NCBI GenBank assembly: GCA_024123955.1
Contig: CP099652.1
Location: forward strand, 2,604,001 to 2,668,000
Reading direction: 5' to 3'
DNA: 64,000 nucleotides
DNA from: Oxalobacteraceae bacterium OTU3CINTB1
Lineage (GTDB): Bacteria > Pseudomonadota > Gammaproteobacteria > Burkholderiales > Burkholderiaceae_D
Shown: piece by piece, positions 20,855 to 30,477 of the stretch
Layout: the number at the start of each line of letters is the position of its first letter
How positions within the stretch are numbered: position 1 is the first letter of the stretch
Translations under genes and position numbers: made by a program
The notes under the pieces: model-generated
The model's database searches: none
What the model was told of the DNA's origin: nothing
What the model saw: the letters and a program-made list of their open reading frames with translations, nothing else

Positions 20855-22591
20855 TTATGGGCAGCTACCGACGATATAGTAGCCAGGACCGGTTTGCGCC
20901 AGCGTCCGCGTGTAAAAGATGCTGTACAAGCCCAGCACTTGGTCCGACCCGTTGGCCAGCGCATAGCCTGCGACCTGGTGCGCGCGGCCGGCCTTCACAT
21001 GCGCGTAGTTGTTAGCGGTAACCGTCGTGCACGCAAAGCCGGAAGGCGTGGTGACGCTCACCGGCGCCGACAGCGCGCTCTCGCCGTCCGGACCGACCGC
21101 CGAGACGGTAAAGCTGTACGTGGTGCCGGCGGTCAGGCCGGTGGCGCTGTAGGTCAGCGTGGTCACCGGCGTGGCCGTCACCTTGACGCCGTTGCGGTAG
21201 ACGTTGTAGCCGGTGGCGCCGTTGACGGCGTTCCAGCTCAGCGGTACTGCGGTGGCGCTCGGGCTACCGGCGCTCAGGCCCGACGGCGTCGACAAGGTCG
21301 GTGCATTGCCAACCAGGAATTGCGGAACCGCGCAGGCGGCGGACGTCTGGCCGAGGGTGTCGGTGGCGGTGACGGTGCCGCTGTAGTAGCCGTTGCTCAG
21401 GTTATACGTCTTGCTGAAGCTCGGGCCGCTGCCTGCCGCGTTGTCGTTGACCGCGGTCGGTCCGCTCAATGCCACGGTGTAATTCGTCACGCTGCCGGGC
21501 GAGGTGGCCGCACCGGTGATGGTGGCGCTGGTGGCGCTGATGACGTTGGCGGAGCAAGCGGTGACGGTCGGGCCGGCGACCGTCGAGACGCGCATGTTGT
21601 TCTTGTACCAGAAATCCATGACGAATTCCGGGTAGTCGACTTTGGTGGCGTCAACGTAGTTCATGTTCTGGCCGCCAGCGCCCGCCGGCCACGAATGGCC
21701 CATGCCGGTCACGGTGATTTCGTGCGTGCGCACCTTGCCGTTGCTGTCGCGGTATTGGATGTTGCTGCCGCCGCCAGGCACCGTCGTTGCCGCGTCCGCC
21801 TTGAAGGTGCCGCCATACACCTGGCGCATCGCCGCCGCGCCCAGCGGGCCGTAGGCCTGCCCCACGGTGTAATCCATGGTGCCCCAGATGGTGCCGGCAA
21901 TTTGCGTGGAGAACTTGCTGGCGCTGCTGCCGGCCATCGCCTTGCATTTGCCGGCGGCCGTTGCGGCGGTATAGCCCGACGGTACGGCGCCGATCTGCAG
22001 GGTCGTGGTGCCAGGTGTGGGGCCGGCGTTGATGCCGATACCAGCGAACACATCCGGCGCCAGGCAGCCCAGCGCCATCGTCTCGCCGCCGCCCGAGGAC
22101 AGGCCGGTCACATACACCTGGTTGGGGTCGATCGCGTATTTCGGATCGGCGACAAAGCGGTTGACGACGTCGAGCAGGACCGCGTCGTGGCCGCTGGTGC
22201 GGTTGTGGTTGGTGCTGGCGTAGTCCCAGCAATGGTTCGCGTAGACGTTGCCGGGGGCGTTGGGCGCGATGACGACGGCGCCGTATTTGTCCGCCACCGC
22301 CTTCCAGTTGTAGCCGCCGTCGGTGCCGCTGTTGATGACGTCGTTGGTGGCGGTTTGCTGGCAGCCGTGCAGCACCAGCACCAGCGCCCGTTTGCCGGCC
22401 AGGGTCGGTTGCGATGCGGGCCAATAGAAGTAGCCGGTCAGTTGCCCGCCATTGACGGTGTCGTTGGCCCAGCTTTGCTGGCTGCTCCATGTGCCGGGCC
22501 CGGCCGTAGCGGCATGGGCCATGCAGGCGGACCCCAGCATAATGGTGGCGGCGAGTGCCTGCGATACCAAGCGTTTGATGTTGATTGCCAT
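20855..22591 (-). CDS. Secreted PHB-depolymerase-family esterase with fibronectin type III domain
   Basis: A 578-residue secreted alpha/beta hydrolase. The signal peptide covers about residues 1-27 (ending SACMAHA). The catalytic domain (about 30-340) has the oxyanion-hole HGC at about 75-77 and the lipase box GLSSGGG with the nucleophile Ser at about 165; that order is the type 1 extracellular PHA depolymerase arrangement. A linker and a fibronectin type III domain (about 430-515, VPLSWNAVNGATGYNVYRNG) follow, then a C-terminal module of about 60 residues that probably binds polymer. Expected role: cleavage of extracellular poly(3-hydroxybutyrate) or a similar polyester. A related esterase specificity is possible. 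GGAGACACGG is the ribosome-binding site. Confidence 0.85.
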   Translation of the reverse strand: MAINIKRLVSQALAATIMLGSACMAHAATAGPGTWSSQQSWANDTVNGGQLTGYFYWPASQPTLAGKRALVLVLHGCQQTATNDVINSGTDGGYNWKAVADKYGAVVIAPNAPGNVYANHCWDYASTNHNRTSGHDAVLLDVVNRFVADPKYAIDPNQVYVTGLSSGGGETMALGCLAPDVFAGIGINAGPTPGTTTLQIGAVPSGYTAATAAGKCKAMAGSSASKFSTQIAGTIWGTMDYTVGQAYGPLGAAAMRQVYGGTFKADAATTVPGGGSNIQYRDSNGKVRTHEITVTGMGHSWPAGAGGQNMNYVDATKVDYPEFVMDFWYKNNMRVSTVAGPTVTACSANVISATSATITGAATSPGSVTNYTVALSGPTAVNDNAAGSGPSFSKTYNLSNGYYSGTVTATDTLGQTSAACAVPQFLVGNAPTLSTPSGLSAGSPSATAVPLSWNAVNGATGYNVYRNGVKVTATPVTTLTYSATGLTAGTTYSFTVSAVGPDGESALSAPVSVTTPSGFACTTVTANNYAHVKAGRAHQVAGYALANGSDQVLGLYSIFYTRTLAQTGPGYYIVGSCP

Positions 22592-23168
22592 GATTCCGTG
22601 TCTCCGTTATGTAAGTAATTCCCGCATCCGATGAGGTCGGGTGAAGAAAATAGTAGTGCAAAAAAATCGGCTTACAAGCACCCCAGTATTTCTACTGTTG
22701 TGTCCGTGATTCGCTTCTGCGAGCGATGTAAGATAGCGAGGTCAGACCCACGCGCGCGCCCCCGCCGCAAGCCGGTACGGCAGCGTTCGCTAGACTTTCG
22801 CGTGGGAGGGGATGACTATCGAAATGATGGTGAAACCGCGTCCGGCGACACCTGCATCACGATGAATTCGCCGCTTTTGCGCAAACGACATCGTCGCCAC
22901 GCATGCCCGGCCTCGCTTCTCTCTACAGCTTTGACATAGATCAAAAGAATTTAGTTCCGCGAGAAAATGGTGTCGATGCACATTTTTTTGGGCGGCGCGC
23001 GGCGCATGCGTTCGCGGCGCCTCGTCAGGGACCTGACTTGTTGGAGTTAGTGCGGAAGCGCGACCTTCATGGCTCGGCGGAGATGCGTGTTAGCGGGTTG
23101 TTGCAGCCCGCCAGTCATGGCGGGCCATAAGGCAAAAAATCAAGTTTGATGGCCTTTCGTTACGCGCC
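22592..23168. other. 577-bp region without a convincing gene
   Basis: Between two minus-strand genes. The short frames here have no ribosome-binding site or family resemblance. Visible structure: the esterase leader next to 22591, an FNR-like palindrome at 22931-22944, and a GCCCGCC-N6-GGCGGGC hairpin at 23106-23125 that overlaps an alternative pairing with GCGGG upstream. A small RNA cannot be excluded, but there is no T-run after the hairpin. Confidence 0.5.
22931..22944. promoter_or_regulatory. Candidate FNR/Anr-type box
   Basis: TTGACATAGATCAA differs from the FNR consensus TTGAT-N4-ATCAA at one position. It is more than 330 bp from the nearest start codon, so any regulated transcript would have a long leader or be non-coding. 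Confidence 0.35.
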
Positions 23169-23678
23169 TCAACGGCTGCGTGAAGTCTCGCTCTGATCCG
23201 ACTTGTTTTTGTTTTTAGACTGTTGCTGTTTGCTGCGGGTCGACGAGGTGGTGCCGTCCTGGCGGCCGCTGCCGCTTGTGCCGCTGGCGCTGCTACCGCT
23301 GCTGCCGCTGCCCGAGCCGCTGGCGCTGCCGCTGCCGTACTGGTCGGTGCTGGACGAACCGCCCGTCGAGCCGGATTGTCCCGTGGTCGAGCCGCCCGAC
23401 TGGCTGCCGGTCATGCCGCCGCTGCCGGCCGACTGGCTGCCGGCCGAGCCGCTGCCGGTGCCCGATTGCGTGCCGCTGCCGCTGCCGGTGCTGCTGCCGC
23501 CGCTGCCGGTCTGGCCGCTGGTGCCGCCGGTGCCGCCGGCGCCGCCGCTGCTACCGGTGGTGCTGGTGCCACCCGTGCCGCTGGTGCCGGTCTGGCCGCT
23601 GCTGCCTGCGCCGGTTTGCGCCACGGCCGCCGCGCTCATCAGGATTGCGATGGTCAACGCTGCAAATTTGGTTTTCAT
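23169..23678 (-). CDS. Secreted Ser/Gly-rich low-complexity protein
   Basis: A 169-residue protein with a clean Sec signal peptide (MKTKFAALTIAILMSAAAVA). About 110 residues follow that are almost entirely Ser, Gly and Thr with scattered Gln (GSGSGTQSGTGSGSAGSQ), and then a basic tail rich in Lys, Arg, Gln and Asn (SKQQQSKNKNKSDQ). No domain is recognisable. The signal peptide and the neutral-then-basic layout resemble the protein at 20328-20708 on the other side of the esterase gene. An AGGAGCAAAC site precedes the ATG, so translation is plausible despite the composition. Confidence 0.7.
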   Translation of the reverse strand: MKTKFAALTIAILMSAAAVAQTGAGSSGQTGTSGTGGTSTTGSSGGAGGTGGTSGQTGSGGSSTGSGSGTQSGTGSGSAGSQSAGSGGMTGSQSGGSTTGQSGSTGGSSSTDQYGSGSASGSGSGSSGSSASGTSGSGRQDGTTSSTRSKQQQSKNKNKSDQSETSRSR

Positions 23679-23816
23679 GTTTGCTCCTCATTTAGGTTTT
23701 AGGAGTCTTCATTTTTTCACAAGGGGGCGGCGAAGCGAGTAGGAGAGTCGCTTGCGCAGAGGTCGGATTTGTGGAAGCCGCTTTGCGAGCAAACGCTGTA
23801 ATGATTGGAAGAAAAT

Positions 23817-24296
23817 TCAGTAGCGCAACGAGCGGCGCATCACCAGCGGCGGGGTTTCCATCGGATTGGCATGCGAATACTCGAGCTCTTCCGCCAGTTC
23901 GAATTCGTAGGCGGCGTAAAAGTCGATCAGCTTGGGCTGATCGGCACGCACCGCCAGGCGAACCTCTTCCACGCCGCAGGCCAGGCCGTGATGGATCACG
24001 GCTTCGAGCAGGTGCTGCGACAAGTTGCTGCCCCGGTAGCGCGGCAGCACGCCCATGCGGCAGATTTCCCAGACGTCCGGGTCGGCGTCGAGCGGCAGCC
24101 AGCGCACCGAGCCTACGGGCTCGTCGTCGACCAATAAAACAAAACCGCCGCCGTCGCGCAGATGGTCTGCAACGACGACGGCGGTTTCGCGGTGTCCGCT
24201 GGAGGTGACGCTGACCTTGCCGGCCCACGCGGCGCGCGTGAGCTCGGCAATCAGTTTGGCATCTTCTTCCGTCGCTTCACGCACTACGATGTTCAT
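23817..24296 (-). CDS. GNAT-family N-acetyltransferase
   Basis: A 159-residue GNAT acetyltransferase. The acetyl-CoA-binding motif A is seen as MGVLPRYRGSNLSQHLLEAV (about residues 82-101), followed by VRLAVRADQPKLIDFYAAYEF, the usual motif B. Acceptor substrate unknown. It starts 13 nt downstream of the metG stop on the same strand and is probably co-transcribed with metG. Confidence 0.88.
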   Translation of the reverse strand: MNIVVREATEEDAKLIAELTRAAWAGKVSVTSSGHRETAVVVADHLRDGGGFVLLVDDEPVGSVRWLPLDADPDVWEICRMGVLPRYRGSNLSQHLLEAVIHHGLACGVEEVRLAVRADQPKLIDFYAAYEFELAEELEYSHANPMETPPLVMRRSLRY

Positions 24297-24309
24297 GCCT
24301 GGACTGTCC

Positions 24310-26478
24310 TTAACGGATGCGCATGCCTGGCTCGGCGCCCGGCCACGGATTCAAAATATAGATGCCCGGATTGGCCTTCTCGTCGGCCGCCGAGGCCGCC
24401 AGCACCATGCCTTCGGACACGCCGAACTTCATTTTGCGCGGCGCCAGGTTGGCGACCAGCACGGTCAGCTTGCCGACCAGCTCTTCCGGCTTGTACATCG
24501 ACTTGATGCCGGAGAAAACGTTGCGGTGGCGGCCTTCGCCGACGTCCAGGGTCAGGCGCAGCAGCTTGTCGGAACCGTCGACGTGTTCGCAGTGGACGAT
24601 TTTGGCGATGCGCAGATCGATCTTGACGAAGTCGTCGATCTTGATCTCCGGCGCCAGTTCCTCGATGCCGGTGGCGGGCGCCGGGGCGGCCGCGGCGCCG
24701 GCGGCGGCAGGCGCCGAGGCGGTAACAGCGGCGGTGGCAGCGGCAGGGGCGGCGGCGTCCGGTTTCGGGGCGTCGAACAGCTCTTCGATCATCTTGGCGT
24801 CGACGCGGGTCATCAGGTGGCTGTAGGCGCCGATGGTACGGCCCAGCATGGCTTGCGAGACGGCGCCGCTGGCGACATCGGTATCGGCCCACACCAGCTT
24901 TTCGTCGTTGAGGAACTTGGCGACGTTGGCGGCCACACCCGGCAGCACCGGCGACAGCAGTATCGTCAGCTGGCGGAACAGGATCAGCGCGGCGGTGCAG
25001 ACGTCGTGCAGCTCTGCAATCTTGGCTTCATCCTTGGCCAGGATCCACGGCTTGTTCTCGTCGACATACTGGTTGGTGATGTCGGCGATTTCCATGATTT
25101 CGCGCAACGCCTTGCCGAACTCGCGCGCCTCGAAATTGGCGGCGATGCTGGCCTGGCGTTCAACGCCCTCGGCCGTCACCAGCGCGCGCTTGATCCAGCC
25201 CTGCGCGCCCTCGGACAGCGAGCCGGCCAGCTTGCCGTCGAATTTCTTGGCGATGAAGCCGGCGCAGCGGCTGGCGATGTTGACGTACTTGCCGATCAGG
25301 TCGCTATTGACGCGGGCGACGAAGTCTTCGCCGGTGAAGTCCAGGTCTTCCACCTTCGAGTTGAGCTTGAAGGCGATGTAGTAGCGCAGCCATTCCGGAT
25401 TCATGCCCAGGTTCAAATAGCGCAGCGGCGAAATGCCGGTGCCGCGCGATTTGGACATTTTTTCGTTGTTGACCGTCAGGTGGCCGTGCACGTTGACCTT
25501 GAGCTTGTCGATCACCGGATGGCCGGCGAACTTCAGCATCGCCGGCCAGAACAGCAGGTGGAAGGAGACGATGTCCTTGCCGATGAAGTGGATCTGCTCG
25601 GTGGCCGGGTCGTTCAACAGTGCGTTGAAGTCGATGCCCTGCTTCTCGCAATAGTTTTTCAGGCTGGCCAGGTAGCCGACCGGCGCGTCCAGCCAGACGT
25701 AGAAGAACTTGCCCGGCGCGTCCGGAATCGGGATGCCGAAGTAGGGCGCGTCGCGCGAGATGTCCCAGTCGGCCAGCTTCTCGCCGGACTCGCCCAGCCA
25801 TTCGCTGACCTTGTTGACCATTTCCGGCTGTAAACGGCCGGGCGTGTTCAGCCAGTCCTTGAGGAATTCATAGCAGCGCGGATCGGACAGTTTGAAGAAA
25901 TACTGTTCCGAATCCTTCAGGACCGGCGTGGCGTTGGTGAACACCGAGAACGGATTGATCAGTTCGGTCGGCTGGTAGGCCGCGCCGCACACTTCGCAGT
26001 TGTCGCCGTACTGGTCCTTGGCGTGGCAGACCGGGCACTCGCCCTTGATGTTGCGGTCGGCCAGGAACATGCCTTTGACCGGGTCGTAGAAGCGCGGCAC
26101 GATCTTGGTCTGGATCAGGCCGGCGTCGCGCAGCTTGCGGTAGATGCCTTGCGACAACTCCACGTTTTCCGGCGAGTCGGTCGAGTACCAGTTGTCGAAG
26201 GCGATGTGGAAGCCGTCGAGGTACTGGGCGCGGCCGGCGGCGATCTTGGCGACGAATTCCTGCGGCGTGATGCCTTCCTTTTCGGCGGCGATCATGATCG
26301 GCGTGCCGTGGGTGTCGTCGGCGCCGACAAAGTGCACCGTGCGCGGCAGATCGCCATCGCGCTGCATTCGCTGGAACCGGACCCAGATGTCGGCCTGGAT
26401 GTACTCCATCATGTGGCCAATATGGAAAGCGGCGTTTGCGTAGGGCAGGGCAGTGGTGACGAACAGCTTGCGGGTCAT
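24310..26478 (-). CDS. metG: Methionyl-tRNA synthetase
   Basis: A 722-residue class I aminoacyl-tRNA synthetase. The HIGH motif is at the N-terminus ([17 protein letters not shown]). A Cys4 zinc knuckle is at about residues 145-163 ([18 protein letters not shown]). The KMSKS loop is at about residue 340 ([12 protein letters not shown]). An Ala/Pro-rich linker leads to a C-terminal tRNA-binding OB-fold of the Trbp111/EMAP type ([19 protein letters not shown] onward). This is the long, dimeric MetG form. The start at 26478 ([11 protein letters not shown]) is chosen over an 11-residue longer frame on family grounds. Divergent from the apbC gene. Confidence 0.97.
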   Translation of the reverse strand: MTRKLFVTTALPYANAAFHIGHMMEYIQADIWVRFQRMQRDGDLPRTVHFVGADDTHGTPIMIAAEKEGITPQEFVAKIAAGRAQYLDGFHIAFDNWYSTDSPENVELSQGIYRKLRDAGLIQTKIVPRFYDPVKGMFLADRNIKGECPVCHAKDQYGDNCEVCGAAYQPTELINPFSVFTNATPVLKDSEQYFFKLSDPRCYEFLKDWLNTPGRLQPEMVNKVSEWLGESGEKLADWDISRDAPYFGIPIPDAPGKFFYVWLDAPVGYLASLKNYCEKQGIDFNALLNDPATEQIHFIGKDIVSFHLLFWPAMLKFAGHPVIDKLKVNVHGHLTVNNEKMSKSRGTGISPLRYLNLGMNPEWLRYYIAFKLNSKVEDLDFTGEDFVARVNSDLIGKYVNIASRCAGFIAKKFDGKLAGSLSEGAQGWIKRALVTAEGVERQASIAANFEAREFGKALREIMEIADITNQYVDENKPWILAKDEAKIAELHDVCTAALILFRQLTILLSPVLPGVAANVAKFLNDEKLVWADTDVASGAVSQAMLGRTIGAYSHLMTRVDAKMIEELFDAPKPDAAAPAAATAAVTASAPAAAGAAAAPAPATGIEELAPEIKIDDFVKIDLRIAKIVHCEHVDGSDKLLRLTLDVGEGRHRNVFSGIKSMYKPEELVGKLTVLVANLAPRKMKFGVSEGMVLAASAADEKANPGIYILNPWPGAEPGMRIR

Positions 26479-26611
26479 GGTTGATGCACTTTGTGGGTGG
26501 AAAAGGAGCATTTTAACAGTGGAAGCGGCAAGCGGTCACTCCGGCAATGGGGCGCGGCCGGTAATTATGGCGCGATGCGCTAAAATGGTCGCACATTTCA
26601 CGGAGAGTCAC

Positions 26612-27700
26612 ATGAGCATTACTGTAGAAGACGTCAAGGCGGCGCTGTCCAAAATCATTGATCCAAATACAACGAAAGATTACGTCAGCGGCAAGGCCGT
26701 CAAGAATTTGAAGGTCGACAACGGCGATATCTCCCTCGATATCGAGCTCGGCTATCCGGCCAGGAGCCAGGTCGACAGCATCCGCGCCAGCGTCATCGCC
26801 GGCCTGAAGGCGGTGCCGGGCGCGGGCAACATCAGCGTCGGCGTGTCGACCAAGGTCATCCCGCACACGGTGCAGCGCGGCTTGAAGCTCATGCCGAATG
26901 TGAAAAACATCATTGCCGTAGCCTCCGGCAAGGGCGGCGTCGGCAAATCGACCACCGCCGTCAACCTGGCGCTGGCGCTGGCCGCCGAGGGCGCCTCGGT
27001 CGGCCTGCTCGACGCCGACATCTACGGCCCGTCGCAGCCGATGATGCTGGGCGTGTCGGGCCGTCCGGAAACCAAGGACGGCAAATCGATGGAGCCGCTG
27101 GAAAACCATGGCGTGCAAGTGTCGTCGATCGGCTTCCTGATCGATCCGGACGAGCCGATGGTGTGGCGCGGCCCGATGGTCACGCAGGCGCTGCAGCAGT
27201 TGCTGGAGCAGACCAACTGGCGCGACCTGGATTATTTGATCGTCGACATGCCGCCCGGCACCGGCGACATCCAGCTGACCTTGTCGCAAAAGGTGCCGGT
27301 CACCGGCGCCGTGATCGTCACCACGCCGCAGGACATCGCCTTGCTGGACGCGCGCAAGGGCCTGAAGATGTTCGAGAAGGTCGGCATTCCGATCCTCGGC
27401 ATCGTCGAGAACATGAGCACGCACATTTGCTCGAACTGCGGCCATGCGGAGGAAATCTTCGGCGCCGGCGGCGGCGCCAAGATGTGCAAGGACTTCAATG
27501 TCGAGTTCCTCGGCGCGCTGCCGCTGACGATGGCGATCCGCGAGCAGGCCGATTCCGGCAAGCCGACGGTGGTGGCCGATCCGGACGGCCAGGTCGCCGC
27601 CATCTATAAAGACATCGCCCGCAAGATCGCGGTGCAAGTGTCCGAGAAGGCCAAGGACATGACCAGCAAGTTCCCGAGCATCGTCATCAAGAACGATTAA
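26612..27700 (+). CDS. apbC: Iron-sulfur cluster carrier protein ApbC (Mrp/NBP35 family)
   Basis: A 362-residue P-loop ATPase that carries and transfers Fe-S clusters in the cytoplasm. An N-terminal MIP18/DUF59 domain (residues 1-80) precedes the deviant Walker A motif SGKGGVGKSTTAVN (about residue 106), the PPGTGD motif and the cluster-binding CxxC (HICSNCGHAEE, about residue 271). The start at 26612 follows CGGAGAG; the frame is open upstream to 26453 but that part overlaps metG and is not conserved. Divergence from metG is a familiar gene pair in Proteobacteria. A TAAAAT at 26581 is a possible -10 element. Confidence 0.95.
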   Translation: MSITVEDVKAALSKIIDPNTTKDYVSGKAVKNLKVDNGDISLDIELGYPARSQVDSIRASVIAGLKAVPGAGNISVGVSTKVIPHTVQRGLKLMPNVKNIIAVASGKGGVGKSTTAVNLALALAAEGASVGLLDADIYGPSQPMMLGVSGRPETKDGKSMEPLENHGVQVSSIGFLIDPDEPMVWRGPMVTQALQQLLEQTNWRDLDYLIVDMPPGTGDIQLTLSQKVPVTGAVIVTTPQDIALLDARKGLKMFEKVGIPILGIVENMSTHICSNCGHAEEIFGAGGGAKMCKDFNVEFLGALPLTMAIREQADSGKPTVVADPDGQVAAIYKDIARKIAVQVSEKAKDMTSKFPSIVIKND

Positions 27701-27751
27701 GGCGGCGACGAGGTAAAATAGCTGCTTTTACATCTCAGCTTTCTTACCTCG

Positions 27752-29158
27752 ATGACCACACCAGCCACGCCAGTCCGTACCCGCTTTGCTCCCAGCCCGA
27801 CCGGCTTCCTCCACCTCGGCGGCGCCCGCACGGCGCTGTATTCGTGGGCTTTCGCCCGCCACTTCGGCGGCACCTTCGTGCTGCGCATCGAGGATACCGA
27901 CCTGGAACGCTCCACGCCGGAAGCCGTGCAAGCCATCATCGAAGGCATGGAATGGCTGGGCCTGAACCACGACGAAGGCCCGTTCTACCAGATGCAACGC
28001 ATGGACCGCTACCGCGAGGTGGTGGGCCAGATGCTGAGCGCCGGCACCGCTTACCACTGCTACTCGTCGCCGGAAGAAGTCGAAGCGATGCGCGAGCGCA
28101 TGCGCGCGGCCGGCGAAAAGCCGCGCTACGACGGCACCTGGCGTCCCGAGCCGGGCAAGACCTTGCCGGCGATTCCGGAAGGCCGCAAGCCGGTGGTGCG
28201 CTTCAAGAATCCGCTCGACGGCGAAGTGACCTGGGACGATTTCGTCAAAGGCACCATCACCATCGGCAACAAGGAATTGGACGATCTGGTCATCGCCCGT
28301 CCGGACGGTACGCCGACTTATAACTTCTGCGTGGCCGTCGACGACTGGGACATGCAGATCAGCCACGTGCTGCGCGGCGACGACCACGTCAACAACACGC
28401 CACGCCAGATCAACATCCTGCGCGCGATCGGCGCGCCGCTGCCGCTGTATGGCCACCTGCCGATGATACTCGGCTCCGACGGCCAGAAAATGTCCAAGCG
28501 TAAGGACGCCGTCAACGTCATGGAATACCCGGCGCAAGGTTATCTGCCGGAAGCGATCCTGAATTACCTGGCGCGCCTGGGTTGGAGCCACGGCGACGAT
28601 GAAGTATTTTCGATGGAGCAGGTGATCGCGTGGTTCGACGGTTCGCACCTGTCGAACTCGGCCGCGCAGTTCAACATCGAAAAGCTGAACTGGCTCAACA
28701 ACCACTATATCAAGCAGGCCGACAACGCACGCCTGGCTGAGCTGGCCAAGCCGCGCATGCTGGCGGCAGGCGCCGAGTTCGATGGCGCGCCCGATCTGCC
28801 GGCCGTGCTGGCGCTGATGAAGGAGCGCACCAACACTGTCAACGAACTGGCCGACGCGGCGATGCTGTTCTACCGCACGCCGCAGCCGGACGCCGCGCTG
28901 CTGACCCAGCACCTGACCGACGCCGTCAAGCCGGCGCTGGCGCAGTTCGCCGACCGCTGCAAGACGGTGGAGTGGAGCAAGGAAGCCTTGGCCGCGATGA
29001 TCAAGGAAGTCTTGGCCGCGAACACGTTGAAGATGCCGCAGATCGCCATGCCGCTGCGTTTGATCGTCACCGGTCAATTGCAGACACCGGCCATCGATGC
29101 GGTGTTGCAGATCTTCGGCCGCGAGGCGATTGTTGCGCGTCTGGCGAAATTTCTCTGA
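27752..29158 (+). CDS. gltX: Glutamyl-tRNA synthetase
   Basis: A 468-residue class I synthetase. The HIGH-type motif is in [20 protein letters not shown] (residues 9-28), the KMSKR loop is at about residue 247 ([13 protein letters not shown]), and the C-terminal anticodon-binding helical domain is complete. It charges tRNA-Glu for translation and for tetrapyrrole synthesis. It lies 51 nt after apbC and directly upstream of a tRNA array that contains five tRNA-Glu genes, its own substrate. Confidence 0.97.
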   Translation: MTTPATPVRTRFAPSPTGFLHLGGARTALYSWAFARHFGGTFVLRIEDTDLERSTPEAVQAIIEGMEWLGLNHDEGPFYQMQRMDRYREVVGQMLSAGTAYHCYSSPEEVEAMRERMRAAGEKPRYDGTWRPEPGKTLPAIPEGRKPVVRFKNPLDGEVTWDDFVKGTITIGNKELDDLVIARPDGTPTYNFCVAVDDWDMQISHVLRGDDHVNNTPRQINILRAIGAPLPLYGHLPMILGSDGQKMSKRKDAVNVMEYPAQGYLPEAILNYLARLGWSHGDDEVFSMEQVIAWFDGSHLSNSAAQFNIEKLNWLNNHYIKQADNARLAELAKPRMLAAGAEFDGAPDLPAVLALMKERTNTVNELADAAMLFYRTPQPDAALLTQHLTDAVKPALAQFADRCKTVEWSKEALAAMIKEVLAANTLKMPQIAMPLRLIVTGQLQTPAIDAVLQIFGREAIVARLAKFL

Positions 29159-29196
29159 GTTTGAATTAAAACCGGAGCAAAGTTGCAAAAGGGTAT

Positions 29197-29224
29197 TTGC
29201 ATAGTGCGGCTTCTTTGCTATACT
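29197..29224 (+). promoter_or_regulatory. Sigma-70 promoter for the tRNA array
   Basis: TTGCAT (-35) and TATACT (-10) are separated by 16 nt, about 18 nt upstream of the first tRNA-Ala. The spacing and -10 match are good. Confidence 0.7.
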
Positions 29225-29241
29225 CTTGTTTCTGCGCCAAC

Positions 29242-29317
<76 letters not shown>

Positions 29318-29376
29318 AGAAACTTTGGTGATTGTTGAAAATGCGCAGAAACGTAGTGGCAGTTTGGTTGTTCGCG

Positions 29377-29452
29377 GTCCCCATCGTCTAGAGGCCTAGG
29401 ACATCACCCTTTCACGGTGAGTACGGGGGTTCGAATCCCCCTGGGGACGCCA
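29377..29452 (+). tRNA. tRNA-Glu (UUC), copy 1
   Basis: 76 nt with encoded CCA; acceptor stem GTCCCCA/TGGGGAC; anticodon loop CTTTCAC gives UUC. Confidence 0.97.
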
Positions 29453-29544
29453 AGTTGTAAAGTAGCAGAGTTGTAGTTGACGTTGTTTGTACTGATTTGT
29501 TTGATGTTTGGCTTCATGCTGGATAGATACAAGTAGTGAAAACA

Positions 29545-29566
29545 AAAGTCGCGCAAGCGGCTTTTA
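29545..29566 (+). terminator. Hairpin between tRNA units, weak terminator
   Basis: Stem AAAGTCGC/GCGGCTTT with a GCAA tetraloop and an interrupted T-run (TTTTATTATTT). It could attenuate read-through from the first Ala-Glu pair. Confidence 0.5.
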
Positions 29567-29581
29567 TTATTTCTGCGCCCG

Positions 29582-29657
<76 letters not shown>

Positions 29658-29701
29658 CTGCGCGGAGATGATAGTGACGACGTAGTAACCGTAGCGCCAA
29701 G

Positions 29702-29777
29702 GTCCCCATCGTCTAGAGGCCTAGGACATCACCCTTTCACGGTGAGTACGGGGGTTCGAATCCCCCTGGGGACGCCA
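29702..29777 (+). tRNA. tRNA-Glu (UUC), copy 2
   Basis: Identical over 76 nt to the copy at 29377. Confidence 0.97.
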
Positions 29778-29850
29778 GCTTTGCCAGGCTGACGAGTAGT
29801 AGAAGAGGTAGTTGCAGCACCGTAGTACGACAGAAGACTTTCTGCGCCCG

Positions 29851-29926
<76 letters not shown>

Positions 29927-29948
29927 TTAGCGCAGAGAGCACCGACAT

Positions 29949-30024
29949 GTCCCCATCGTCTAGAGGCCTAGGACATCACCCTTTCACGGTGAGTACGGGG
30001 GTTCGAATCCCCCTGGGGACGCCA
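29949..30024 (+). tRNA. tRNA-Glu (UUC), copy 3
   Basis: Identical over 76 nt to the other tRNA-Glu genes; only 22 nt after the third tRNA-Ala. Confidence 0.97.
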
Positions 30025-30042
30025 GCATTTGATTCGATGACG

Positions 30043-30066
30043 AAGCCGCCTTGCGCGGCTTTTTTG
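30043..30066 (+). terminator. Rho-independent terminator inside the tRNA array
   Basis: Stem AAGCCGC/GCGGCTT with a 5-nt loop followed by TTTTT. It ends the three Ala-Glu pairs; two further tRNA-Glu genes lie beyond it. Confidence 0.8.
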
Positions 30067-30208
30067 TATTTGTGCCGTCGCTTTTGCCCGCGCTTGCCTT
30101 GGTGGGTGTGCGTTGCCGGGCTGCCAATCTTGCGGGAATCTCGTGCAAAAACAAGGGTTTGCTATTGCGTTCGATGAATTTGACTGCTATGATTCGCGCC
30201 TTGGAAAA

Positions 30209-30284
30209 GTCCCCATCGTCTAGAGGCCTAGGACATCACCCTTTCACGGTGAGTACGGGGGTTCGAATCCCCCTGGGGACGCCA
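30209..30284 (+). tRNA. tRNA-Glu (UUC), copy 4
   Basis: Identical over 76 nt to the other tRNA-Glu genes. It lies after the internal terminator, so it needs its own promoter or read-through; TTGCTATTGCGTT-type sequence upstream is a weak candidate. Confidence 0.97.
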
Positions 30285-30336
30285 GGATTTTTCCAGTTTT
30301 ACCAGTAGTTTAGGTCGGCAACACGGACAGATTTCT

Positions 30337-30412
30337 GTCCCCATCGTCTAGAGGCCTAGGACATCACCCTTTCACGGTGAGTACGGGGGTTCGAATCCCC
30401 CTGGGGACGCCA
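30337..30412 (+). tRNA. tRNA-Glu (UUC), copy 5
   Basis: Identical over 76 nt to the other tRNA-Glu genes; last tRNA of the array. Confidence 0.97.
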
Positions 30413-30424
30413 AACAAGCAGTAT

Positions 30425-30453
30425 GCAAAAAGCCGCCTCGCGCGGCTTTTTGC
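30425..30453. terminator. Bidirectional terminator between tRNA array and subtilase operon
   Basis: Stem AAAAAGCCGC/GCGGCTTTTT with a short loop. T-runs on both strands let it serve the tRNA array (+) and the convergent protease gene (-). Confidence 0.85.
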
Positions 30454-30477
30454 ATTGTCCGGCGCGTTTTCAGTGCG

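Noticed and set aside
22903..23130. 75-codon frame just after the FNR-like box
   Set aside because: Its start lies before the box, there is no ribosome-binding site and no recognisable protein features.
24055..25833. 592-codon open frame on the plus strand
   Set aside because: Antisense of the GNAT gene and metG, both firmly assigned.
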